A DNA stretch of 15,450 nt, from NCBI GenBank assembly GCA_021106775.1, contig JAIOTL010000074.1, positions 1 to 15,450 on the forward strand. Reading direction: 5' to 3'. The position numbers were made by a program, and so were the translations under genes. Of this stretch, positions 1 through 7,125 are shown in pieces; the first letter of the stretch is position 1; the number at the start of each line of letters is the position of its first letter. This DNA is from Planctomycetota bacterium (GTDB lineage: Bacteria > Planctomycetota > UBA8742 > SKZP01 > JAIOTL01). A model generated the notes under the pieces. That model was not told the DNA's origin and did no database searches. It saw only the letters and a program-made list of their open reading frames with translations.

Positions 1-243
1 AAACGCAATCTTCTTGCCTTCCTTCTCAAAACGCTCAACCATCTCCAAAATCTTGCTTATGCTTGACGAGCCAAGCGCCTTCACAGCCGAAAAATCAAAC
101 AGAAACAGTTCCACCTGCTGAACCTTCTCCAACATATCAAAAAGCTTAATCAGCGTGTTACTATCAACCGCACCCTTGAGCTTTACAGTCAAATTGCTGA
201 AGCGGCTTGAATCCAGCGAAATATCGAATTTCTTCGTATGCAT
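1..243 (-). CDS. STAS-domain (anti-anti-sigma factor-like) protein, C-terminal part missing
   Basis: The first 81 residues of a protein run off the left edge of the window. The start is the ATG at 243; the reading frame is open further upstream but I saw no ATG or GTG in it, and the ribosome binding site is weak. The pattern is that of a STAS fold: an N-terminal beta strand pair, a helix (about residues 29-41), a hydrophobic strand ELFLFDFSAV (45-54), the loop LGSSSIS (57-63), a second helix (about 62-75) and a following strand. In SpoIIAA-type proteins the loop is DSSGLG, and the second residue is the serine phosphorylated by the partner kinase. Here serines 59-61 occupy that place, but the aspartate is replaced by glycine. 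STAS proteins usually act as phospho-switches in partner-switching control of sigma factors or signalling kinases. No kinase or phosphatase partner is visible. Family assignment is likely; the specific role is unknown. Confidence 0.7.
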   Translation of the reverse strand, partial: MHTKKFDISLDSSRFSNLTVKLKGAVDSNTLIKLFDMLEKVQQVELFLFDFSAVKALGSSSISKILEMVERFEKEGKKIAF

Positions 244-410
244 TATACTATCTGCGTTTGTTCTTATATAAACTCGGATTATTTCACATAAACATAAGGA
301 TATTTTAGTTTAAATACAGGAATTTTTAAACCCTTTTTCCTAAGAGCGCATCGGATAACGGGAATTTTGCACCTTTGGCGTTTTTTTTCAAAATCCTAAA
401 TACAGGTTAA
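244..410. other. Intergenic gap between gspK and the STAS gene
   Basis: This AT-rich gap must hold the promoter of the minus-strand STAS gene and the 3' end of the gspK transcript. The only structure I see is a direct repeat, TAAATACAGG, at 311-320 and 397-406, 86 bases apart start to start. A T8 run at 381-388 is not preceded by a convincing stem on either strand, so I do not call a terminator. Confidence 0.4.
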
Positions 411-1595
411 TTAATTCTCGCGGTCGATAATCATCAGCTCTAGTGTGTAAGCTCTGCCTTTCTTGATGCGCTTCATGAAAACTCGCCAGGACTGTTTCAG
501 CCTGGTTTTGCGTTCGCCCGATTTGGCATGAGCAGTCGCAACAACCGAAAAATACTCAGATTTTACGGAAAACCAGTCCTTTATTTCGTTCCAGAACTCA
601 TCCTCGATTTCAACATCGATTTTGGTGGAAAAATTGCTCTTGCTTGCAATATCATTAACTCGAAAGCTGGCTTTGTCTTCATCCTCTTCCTCAGGGTCAA
701 CGTTTGCCAGGTCTTCCTCTGTTTCTCTACGTGCTTCAAGTATGCCGTTTATGATTTCAGATGGCATTTCCTCTGTCAAGGCAGTTAAAACTTCTCTCGG
801 AGCAGTGTTAATATTAATTTTACGGATATTCGTCGAGTAACAAGTAATGAAGTCAAGCAAGGGCTTGCGGTTTTCGGTGTCTTCTTCCTCATCGAGCTCG
901 TCTTCTTCCTCATCCTCAGGATTTTTCAGTGATTTTTTAGGCGGACCGTACAAAAGCGAACGTGTAACTCCTTCAACCATGAGCAACTCGGCAATTGTGA
1001 GAATCGCATACGGCGAACTTTTGTTAATCTTGCGGTCATCCTCAGACAGGTTCTCATACTCATCGGATTCGCCAATTGTCGGACTCGTCTCGCTAATAAC
1101 AGCTTCCTGACTGCTTCCACTTCTTTCGTTGAGCCATTCGATGATATTATCAGCAATTTCATCAGCATCAATTTCTTTGCTTTTCAACGCTGAATTTTCT
1201 TCGTTTCGAGCGGAAATAATAAGACGGATTAAAATGTCTTTGGCTGCTTTGAGTTGGTCCTCTGAACCTTCTATGCATGCACGAATATTGAATTTCCTGT
1301 CCTCGTCAATAGCAACAACTTCAACTTCAGCGTCGCCAAGCTCATTTTTCTTGATTTTTTGTGCCCATGGTTCGTTAAGAGAATCGAATTCATCCTGGTC
1401 ATCGAGCACGAGATATGCTTTGCTTAGTTCGATTCCACCACGAGTAGCCCAAATCATGCTTGATTCGTTTTTCAGATTACTCGAAATTATCGAGTCGATG
1501 GTAATAGATTCGATATAGCTGAAAATAATAATAATCAATATCACTAAAACAAGCAGCACAATCAGCAGAACTGCACCTTTGTCATTTTTTCGCAT
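411..1595 (-). CDS. gspK: Type II secretion system minor pseudopilin GspK-like protein
   Basis: GspK caps the tip of the type II secretion pseudopilus in the inner membrane and periplasm. Residues 1-7 form a short basic leader ending in glycine, followed by a hydrophobic helix (about 8-27), as in prepilin-peptidase substrates. The fifth residue after the predicted cleavage is Ile, not Glu; lack of Glu5 is a known trait of GspK. The region YAILTIAELLMVEGVT (196-211) and the helix-hairpin segment NINTAPREVL (261-270) are characteristic of the family. Two acidic stretches (about 224-242 and 297-308) look like low-complexity insertions. The ATG at 1595 has GGAG five bases upstream. It lies 62 bp behind the LptF-like gene on the same strand, so co-transcription is likely. 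No other gsp gene is visible, so the rest of the machine must be encoded elsewhere. The family call is confident; participation in a working T2SS is inferred. Confidence 0.85.
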   Translation of the reverse strand: MRKNDKGAVLLIVLLVLVILIIIIFSYIESITIDSIISSNLKNESSMIWATRGGIELSKAYLVLDDQDEFDSLNEPWAQKIKKNELGDAEVEVVAIDEDRKFNIRACIEGSEDQLKAAKDILIRLIISARNEENSALKSKEIDADEIADNIIEWLNERSGSSQEAVISETSPTIGESDEYENLSEDDRKINKSSPYAILTIAELLMVEGVTRSLLYGPPKKSLKNPEDEEEDELDEEEDTENRKPLLDFITCYSTNIRKININTAPREVLTALTEEMPSEIINGILEARRETEEDLANVDPEEEDEDKASFRVNDIASKSNFSTKIDVEIEDEFWNEIKDWFSVKSEYFSVVATAHAKSGERKTRLKQSWRVFMKRIKKGRAYTLELMIIDREN

Positions 1596-1657
1596 GATTT
1601 CTCCGCACTTTCTAATTTAAACTGTAGAAATTCCTTCCCGTTTGTTTTATCTGCCAG

Positions 1658-3121
1658 TTATCTCGCTAATAATAAACGCGAAATGACGAATGCGACAAAA
1701 AGACGTGCCAAATTCGGGATAATCGTTACAGTAAGCGGATGCGTCAGTTGCTGTTGTGTTAGCCTGACAAAATATTGCTCAACTGGATAATAAACTACGC
1801 CGATAATTAACAGACTCAGACTAAAAACCACGAGTTTATTCCCCTGCCTTAGAAGCAGTCCAAGGGGAAATCCAAGTAAAATAAAGGATAACGGCGCGAT
1901 ACTCATACCGAATCTCCGAAACAACTCCGCCTGATTCCTTGCATAACTTCTTTTGTTGAAATGTATTTCCTCCTTTAGCTCTTCAATTTCCTTTTCCATC
2001 AGTTCAAGTTCATTTTCAATTTTCTTAACAAAAGCTTCATTCGTGGAGTCAGTTGTTGAATTTTCTTCATCAATTTCATTTCCCGGAATATATGTTCCTG
2101 CTGAAGCATCTTCTTCAGGTTTTTCCTCACTCGGCGTCTCAGAGTTAAGCATCATTATTAACTCGTCTTTTTTTGTCCAGTAATCTTTCTCAAGCGAGGA
2201 GAATTTCGATTCTTTATCACTTAATTCTTGTTTGTAAATCTTGAGCTCGTCAATAAAATGGAAAGTGTTCATGGTCTTTGTGCGTCCTTTATGTTGTGAA
2301 ACCTTAGGATTATGTGGGGTGAGCCTGAGCATAATATTTCCCGACTTTTTCTCCTCGGTTTCAACATCCGCACTTAAATGAGCAAATTTTCGACTAATAC
2401 TCAGATTCTTCTGGAAAATTGTCTGAGGTAATTTCTCAAAAGGTTCCTTAAAAAAAATAATGAAACAATCTTTCAAATCAAAGTAAATTTCATATTGATT
2501 CTTAGAAAACGAAAGCTGCCCATTCTTTGCAGAAATCAATTGTGTAACCTTTTGATTATTCGTGAAAAGAAGCGTTAAACCCTCAAACCAGAACTCATCC
2601 TTTTTAGCATTTTCAAGTTCTTTGCGTTCTTCATAAGCCAGTGAAAAAGTTTTGAAGCTGAAAGCATTTGCACCCGACGGCAAATTCTGAAGCGATTCTG
2701 TAAGTACGTCGAATTGGCGATTATCCTCAGCACGAAAACCGACTGGCTGCAAATAATGCGTTGAAAAGAAAACGGCAATAATTCCGAGTAAACTCACAAA
2801 AAACACAGGTTTTATGAAAATCCCGAATGAAATCCCGTTAAACTGCATTATTACTTCTTCGCGTTGATTGGCAATCTGTCCAAATGTCAATGTAACACCA
2901 ACCAGAAGCCCTAAAGACAGGGTGTATGGCAAAACCAGATATATTAACGGTGGTGCAGAATAAATGAAAAAAGATGCACCCATAACCGGAAATTTCCGAA
3001 CGAAAACCAATGCAGATACCACAAACGCAAGCAGATTTATCGTAATAATCGCGCCTACCGTTGAAACAAGTAGTTCTCCGAGTACGTATTTCTGCAAACT
3101 ATTGAAAATTTTCAGTTCCAT
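1658..3121 (-). CDS. LptF/LptG (YjgP/YjgQ) family permease with a coiled-coil insertion
   Basis: The family forms the membrane part of the LptB2FG transporter, which extracts LPS from the inner membrane. I chose the ATG at 3121 (487 residues). An in-frame TTG at 3139 would add six residues, and neither start has a strong Shine-Dalgarno sequence. Three N-terminal membrane segments (roughly 15-40, 48-80 and 95-120) are followed by a periplasmic beta-rich region. The C-terminal signature ELFRRFGMSIAPLSFILLGF (about 399-418) opens three more membrane segments. Family members are usually about 350-400 residues. The surplus here is a highly charged segment, about 290-395, predicted to be two coiled-coil helices joined by an acidic Ser/Thr-rich linker, inserted between the periplasmic domain and the fourth membrane segment. 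I cannot decide between LptF and LptG. No second permease or lptB is visible. gspK follows directly. Confidence 0.85.
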   Translation of the reverse strand: MELKIFNSLQKYVLGELLVSTVGAIITINLLAFVVSALVFVRKFPVMGASFFIYSAPPLIYLVLPYTLSLGLLVGVTLTFGQIANQREEVIMQFNGISFGIFIKPVFFVSLLGIIAVFFSTHYLQPVGFRAEDNRQFDVLTESLQNLPSGANAFSFKTFSLAYEERKELENAKKDEFWFEGLTLLFTNNQKVTQLISAKNGQLSFSKNQYEIYFDLKDCFIIFFKEPFEKLPQTIFQKNLSISRKFAHLSADVETEEKKSGNIMLRLTPHNPKVSQHKGRTKTMNTFHFIDELKIYKQELSDKESKFSSLEKDYWTKKDELIMMLNSETPSEEKPEEDASAGTYIPGNEIDEENSTTDSTNEAFVKKIENELELMEKEIEELKEEIHFNKRSYARNQAELFRRFGMSIAPLSFILLGFPLGLLLRQGNKLVVFSLSLLIIGVVYYPVEQYFVRLTQQQLTHPLTVTIIPNLARLFVAFVISRLLLAR

Positions 3122-3316
3122 AAAATATATCTTTAACAAGTAAGAAAAATTATCGTTAATAATCTACATAGTGTACAAAAACAGTTAATATAATTAATCG
3201 TTTTGATTATTCTTTTTGAAATATTTTAAAACACTACAAGCAGGATTCTTAGACTTTTATTTCAAAGGATGCAATATTATGCTTGTAAGAATGATAAAAA
3301 CAGAAAGTAAGCATAA
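3122..3316. promoter_or_regulatory. Divergent intergenic region between the LptF-like gene and the DUF58 gene
   Basis: Both flanking genes read outward from this very AT-rich gap, so it must carry promoters for both. TATTAT (about 3276-3281) is a possible -10 element toward the DUF58 gene, but I find no convincing -35 at the right distance. No clear operator or riboswitch-like structure is seen. Confidence 0.35.
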
Positions 3317-4447
3317 ATGAACCCAAAATCGCGATATAAATTCAGAATTACAACTGCTGGATATGTAACCGCATCTATTATGATAATATTATTTGCCTTT
3401 GCCATTGTTATCTCCGCCAAAGGATTTAGCGAACGAGTGAACCTGATTTATGCGATTATCTCGGTTGCACTTTCATTGTTCATCATCTCTGCATATATTG
3501 GTTTTTTCAACATCAGAAACATCGAGATTATCCGAAAATTACCATCTGGAATTACCGCTGAGGACATTTTTGACATCTGGATACGTGTTTACAACACATC
3601 ATCGTTTTTACCCAAAATGGGTCTGAGAATCATCGATAAATACACAAATACACAAGGAAAATCATTCGATTATGAAGGATATTGCATAACCCTGGGCTCA
3701 AAGAAGTTCGCGAACATGATATTTAGCATCTCTTTATCGTCGAGAGGTTTGTATCAGTTCGATGAAATTAAGCTAATTTCGACTTTTCCCTTTGGTATAA
3801 CGGAATTTTCCACTACAATACAAATTCACGATGAAATCCTGATTTACCCTAAAATTGCTGACGTTGCTGAAATTACAAAATCGCATGTTGGCTTGTTTTC
3901 ATCGACACTAATGAATCTTACGCCAGGCAGCACATTCCACGATGAATATTTCGGTGTAAGGGAGTATAATCCTGGTGATTCCATGAAATATATTCATTGG
4001 AAATTGTCCGCCAAAACGCAGAATCTGCTTGTACGGGAATATCTCGAGGAAAGCTTTCCGCCTGTTGTGCTAATCCTCGATTCATGCATTATCAAGAAGG
4101 ATAAGGATTTGCAGGCATTGGAGACAGCAATCTCTGTCGTTGCTGGTCTTGCCAAAAAATTCTCGATAAAAGGCTGGCGCATTGCATTGATTGCAGAAAA
4201 TCTTGAGATATTCAGCGGGTCTGGTCAGCAACATTATCTGCAGATTCTCAAAGCACTGTCGTTGTTTCAACCAAAAATGAATTCCAGACCTCTGAAAAAT
4301 ACTCTGACCAGGCTTAACCTTAAGAAATACAGCAATTCTATCGCGTATGCTGTCTGTCTCAGAGACAAGGGATTTTACGATTTCTCTGAGTTAACGCACT
4401 ATTTTAAATCACTTGAGATCGGCAAATACAAGCAATTCCTCAGATAG
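3317..4447 (+). CDS. DUF58 domain-containing membrane protein
   Basis: Two N-terminal hydrophobic segments (about 13-34 and 42-64) anchor the protein. A beta-rich region follows, then the DUF58 signature at about 214-242: REYNPGD, then YIHWKLSAK, then LLVREY. The later part (about 248-345), beginning VVLILDS, resembles a degenerate VWA-like fold, as is usual for DUF58 proteins. The metal-site DxSxS is not intact (LILDSCI). In known genomes DUF58 genes typically sit beside a MoxR AAA+ ATPase, VWA proteins and sometimes a transglutaminase-like protein, in sets thought to assist protein maturation or envelope stress. Here no MoxR gene is adjacent; the gene stands alone, convergent with the large lipoprotein gene. 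The ribosome binding site is poor (GAAAG about 9 bases before the ATG), suggesting modest expression. The biochemical function of DUF58 is not established. Confidence 0.88.
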   Translation: MNPKSRYKFRITTAGYVTASIMIILFAFAIVISAKGFSERVNLIYAIISVALSLFIISAYIGFFNIRNIEIIRKLPSGITAEDIFDIWIRVYNTSSFLPKMGLRIIDKYTNTQGKSFDYEGYCITLGSKKFANMIFSISLSSRGLYQFDEIKLISTFPFGITEFSTTIQIHDEILIYPKIADVAEITKSHVGLFSSTLMNLTPGSTFHDEYFGVREYNPGDSMKYIHWKLSAKTQNLLVREYLEESFPPVVLILDSCIIKKDKDLQALETAISVVAGLAKKFSIKGWRIALIAENLEIFSGSGQQHYLQILKALSLFQPKMNSRPLKNTLTRLNLKKYSNSIAYAVCLRDKGFYDFSELTHYFKSLEIGKYKQFLR

Positions 4448-4480
4448 CAGGATAGTGCACTGTTACATCAGTTATAAGTA

Positions 4481-4550
4481 TTGATAGGACAGGCTTCCTA
4501 ACCTGTCATTGATGACATTGTCAGTGGCAGGCAAGATGCCTGACCTACCA
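4481..4550 (+). repeat. Dispersed palindromic repeat, copy 1 (two hairpins)
   Basis: The region downstream of the DUF58 gene holds two small hairpins. The first is GACAGG (4488-4493) with CCTGTC (4502-4507), and the second is CAGGCA (4528-4533) with TGCCTG (4537-4542). The same sequence recurs in inverted orientation at 10218-10282: GTAGGTCAGGCATCTT (16 bases) is identical, and a 22-base block (4487-4508 against 10257-10278) matches at 19 positions. It lies between two convergent genes, where it could also end transcription from either side, although there is no long T-tract. Confidence 0.75.
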
Positions 4551-4609
4551 TTTTCTCAGCAAAACCGACAGATTCTGTATATTATGCATTTGGGGGACTC
4601 AAGCAAAAA

Positions 4610-6949
4610 CTAATTGATTGCAGTATGTTTACCGTCAAGACTTCGTGCAACTGAGTTTCTAGCAGATAAAAAATCGTAACCCATTGTTCCCGTCCATATT
4701 CTAGGATTGTTCCATCCTCTTGTTCCCGGAAGTGCATATGGATTACCGTCAATATCGAGGTTCATGCAGTCATCAAGAATATATGCCATATTAGTTGCTG
4801 TTGTGCATACATGATGATATGAGAAACCGTGGCTCGAACCCCATAAACTCAGCGTGAAATTCTGCCAGCCAATGCCTTCGATAGCATTCAGTTGCATACT
4901 TCCAAGTCTAACGCGTTGGACATTTGTTGCACCCAACATATTGTATATACAACATGAAATCGTTGCACAATCTGTGCAATTGATACGTTTCCCGTTTGTC
5001 AGTCTGTAAAATCCGGATAGATTCAAGGCGGATGTTGCCCAATTTACATAATGTGTTGCACCACTGCCAGGATTGCAGTCATAACAGTACAAGCCCGTAC
5101 CATTTGAGCCAGCATCAAGGAAAAATCCCTTGTCTATTGCTGTATAAAGTTCGTCAATTGTGTCAACGTTCCCAGAAACATGCAACCCGCACCATCTGAC
5201 AACATCATCTACAGTTTTAACCCAGGGGGCATACTGAGTACCAGTCGATGGAAAATATGGAGTTGCATAAATTGTATAAACCTTGTACTCAAAACTGAAT
5301 TTTCCGGGAATGTCAATCCAGGTTGGACTGCCAGATGGTTTGTACTGCCAGCTCCAATCAACTGAGTATGTAAATTCATCGACATAGTTTGGTAGTGCGC
5401 CAGTTGCTGTGAAAGTAATCTTTTCACCAGGCTCATTGTCAGCATCAGTTGAGGTTGCAACGGGTGAACCACCATCTTTACAGATTGTTCTGATATCATA
5501 GCCTGAAACAGGATAATTACAGGTTTTCATGGTGCTTGTGATGTTCGAAGTTGCAGATGCACCTAGAGTAACCTCGAATTTCGGGGTAGTTCCACGAATA
5601 TAGCAAATAGGAAGATTTAGTTTATTCTGCTCAATGTTGTATCCATCCATCGGGTAAGTCTTAAGGTCAGTATGAATTGCTGGTGGAGTTCTGCCTGTTC
5701 CATCGTCATTGTCCATATCTGAAACTTCATTAGATGCTTTCACCATGCTGAATTCGCCTGTTGTAGGCGTCTGAGTGAACTGTGGTGAAGTTCCGCGCAT
5801 GTAATAAACCATCTGGTATTCATTATCGCCACCGTTATCAACTGCAGCGATTTTAGCGATTCCGAGCCTTACGATATCAATTGGTATATCAAGCTCTGCC
5901 AGATTGCCTGCAAGGGCTTCGATGTGAATCACGTATGAACCGGGGTCAGCAAATTTTCCATTTGTATCTTTGCCATCCCACTTGACAGTGTATGGATTGG
6001 TTCTACCTGTCAGATTCCCTGTAAAAAGTGTTCTAATATTTGCAGCACCCATTTTAACAGAAATGTCCATGACAGATTCAACGCCGTTATCACCAAGAAT
6101 ATATGAAAACTCAATATCACCTGCACCTACAAGCTTTGGGTCAAAAATTCTCGGATTATCAACACCAGGGTCAAGTGTTGAACATTTTACTGTCATTCCT
6201 TCAAGAGGAATTTCAGTTGGTGAACCAATTGCATTGTGTTCTATGACCAGAGTGCCGTATTTTTTGGTGAGTGGCAATATTGGCTGAAAATTCGCAGTTA
6301 TAATCGTCGTTCCGCCTTCTTTCAAAACGATTAACGGATTGTTAATGTCAGGTAAAGGATCAGGAGCAGAAACCGCAAACTCGGAAGCATTTGTGCCGGT
6401 GATGCTCAAACCTGTTATCAGCATTTCCTTTCCACCGGTATTTGTAATCGTAAAATCGAAAGGTTTATCCCCACTGTTACTTACATTGCCGAAATCATGA
6501 GAAATATTGTCAATATTAAATATCGGAATCGGCTCAGCATATGCCCTCAGAGTTATTAAAAGCAATTTCCTGCCGTATTGCACGTTTAAATACGCAAATC
6601 TGTTACCTACCGGATTAATTGAATTAAATCGTACTGTGATTGTTGCTGTTCCCTTGTTCTTGGGTGCGATTAACGGATTGTCTTTTGTTGGAAGTGTCGT
6701 TGGTGAAACAATTTCGTAATCTGAAGCATTGAATCCGGTTAATGCAATTTCAGTGATTTTACAATCAGTTCCGTCATCGTTGGTTATTACAAAATCTATG
6801 TCCGAATAAGATTCAATATCAACATTGCCAAAATCAATAACATCATGTGACAGCAAATACTTATAAATCGAGAATCCAGTACAACTCATAAATTGAAACA
6901 AAATCAATAAACTAGCTAGGATGAAATATCTCTGAGTGATTTTTGTCAT
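4610..6949 (-). CDS. Secreted lipoprotein: two choice-of-anchor-D Ig domains, FlgD-like domain, C-terminal Cys/His/Asp (transglutaminase-like) domain
   Basis: Residues 1-23 form a lipoprotein signal with a slightly atypical lipobox, FMSC (Cys23). Two tandem Ig-like domains of the choice-of-anchor-D/ASPM type follow (about 36-136 and 146-252, each opening with DFGNV). A FlgD-type Ig domain (about 270-350) contains KWDGKDTNGKFADPGSY. Next comes an internal repeat: YYMRGTSPQF (382-391) then LKTYPMDGYNI (429-439), and YIRGTTPKF (450-458) then MKTCNYPVSGYDI (474-486). The C-terminal domain (about 580-779) has NCTDCA (657-662), FSYHHV (709-714) and DDCMNLDIDGNP (726-737), consistent with a papain/transglutaminase-type Cys-His-Asp triad in which C-x-D-x-A matches the nucleophile motif. 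A second CxxC, CYDC (622-625), mirrors CTDC (658-661), so metal binding or disulfides are alternatives. The start at 6949 has GGAGG five bases upstream. Domain architecture is confident; enzymatic activity and substrate are inferred. Confidence 0.85.
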   Translation of the reverse strand: MTKITQRYFILASLLILFQFMSCTGFSIYKYLLSHDVIDFGNVDIESYSDIDFVITNDDGTDCKITEIALTGFNASDYEIVSPTTLPTKDNPLIAPKNKGTATITVRFNSINPVGNRFAYLNVQYGRKLLLITLRAYAEPIPIFNIDNISHDFGNVSNSGDKPFDFTITNTGGKEMLITGLSITGTNASEFAVSAPDPLPDINNPLIVLKEGGTTIITANFQPILPLTKKYGTLVIEHNAIGSPTEIPLEGMTVKCSTLDPGVDNPRIFDPKLVGAGDIEFSYILGDNGVESVMDISVKMGAANIRTLFTGNLTGRTNPYTVKWDGKDTNGKFADPGSYVIHIEALAGNLAELDIPIDIVRLGIAKIAAVDNGGDNEYQMVYYMRGTSPQFTQTPTTGEFSMVKASNEVSDMDNDDGTGRTPPAIHTDLKTYPMDGYNIEQNKLNLPICYIRGTTPKFEVTLGASATSNITSTMKTCNYPVSGYDIRTICKDGGSPVATSTDADNEPGEKITFTATGALPNYVDEFTYSVDWSWQYKPSGSPTWIDIPGKFSFEYKVYTIYATPYFPSTGTQYAPWVKTVDDVVRWCGLHVSGNVDTIDELYTAIDKGFFLDAGSNGTGLYCYDCNPGSGATHYVNWATSALNLSGFYRLTNGKRINCTDCATISCCIYNMLGATNVQRVRLGSMQLNAIEGIGWQNFTLSLWGSSHGFSYHHVCTTATNMAYILDDCMNLDIDGNPYALPGTRGWNNPRIWTGTMGYDFLSARNSVARSLDGKHTAIN

Positions 6950-7125
6950 GTTATCCTCCAGGGAAGGTTATTAGTAATTTGCTATAATAACTTTAGATGC
7001 GAAATAAAAACTGAACAAATTATAAATAATATCGACTTTTTTCCCAATACAAACTTAAGACACCCAAAAAAAGTGGGAAATTAAAAAATAATTTGTTTTA
7101 TATATTAAGATAAAAAGGAGAAAAC
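6950..7125. promoter_or_regulatory. Divergent promoter region between the lipoprotein and the VWA/HEAT protein
   Basis: This 176-bp AT-rich gap lies between two large exported-protein genes that read outward, so it must contain both promoters and could coordinate them. Each gene has a strong Shine-Dalgarno sequence at its edge (GGAGG on the minus strand near 6955-6959; AAGGAG at about 7115-7120 on the plus strand). A TATATT is present about 15-20 bases before the plus-strand ribosome binding site. I do not find a matching -35 or a clear operator. Confidence 0.4.

Noticed and set aside
371..388. Possible terminator with T8 on the plus strand
   Set aside because: The sequence before the T run pairs over only two bases, and no plus-strand gene lies upstream of it.
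847..1110. Plus-strand open frame with long serine runs
   Set aside because: It is the complement of the acidic Glu/Asp-rich tract of gspK; the composition is explained entirely by the opposite strand, and no ribosome binding site precedes it.
3122..3139. TTG at 3139 as the start of the LptF-like permease
   Set aside because: The ATG at 3121 is a better start codon at the expected N-terminus; the six extra residues have no better ribosome binding site.
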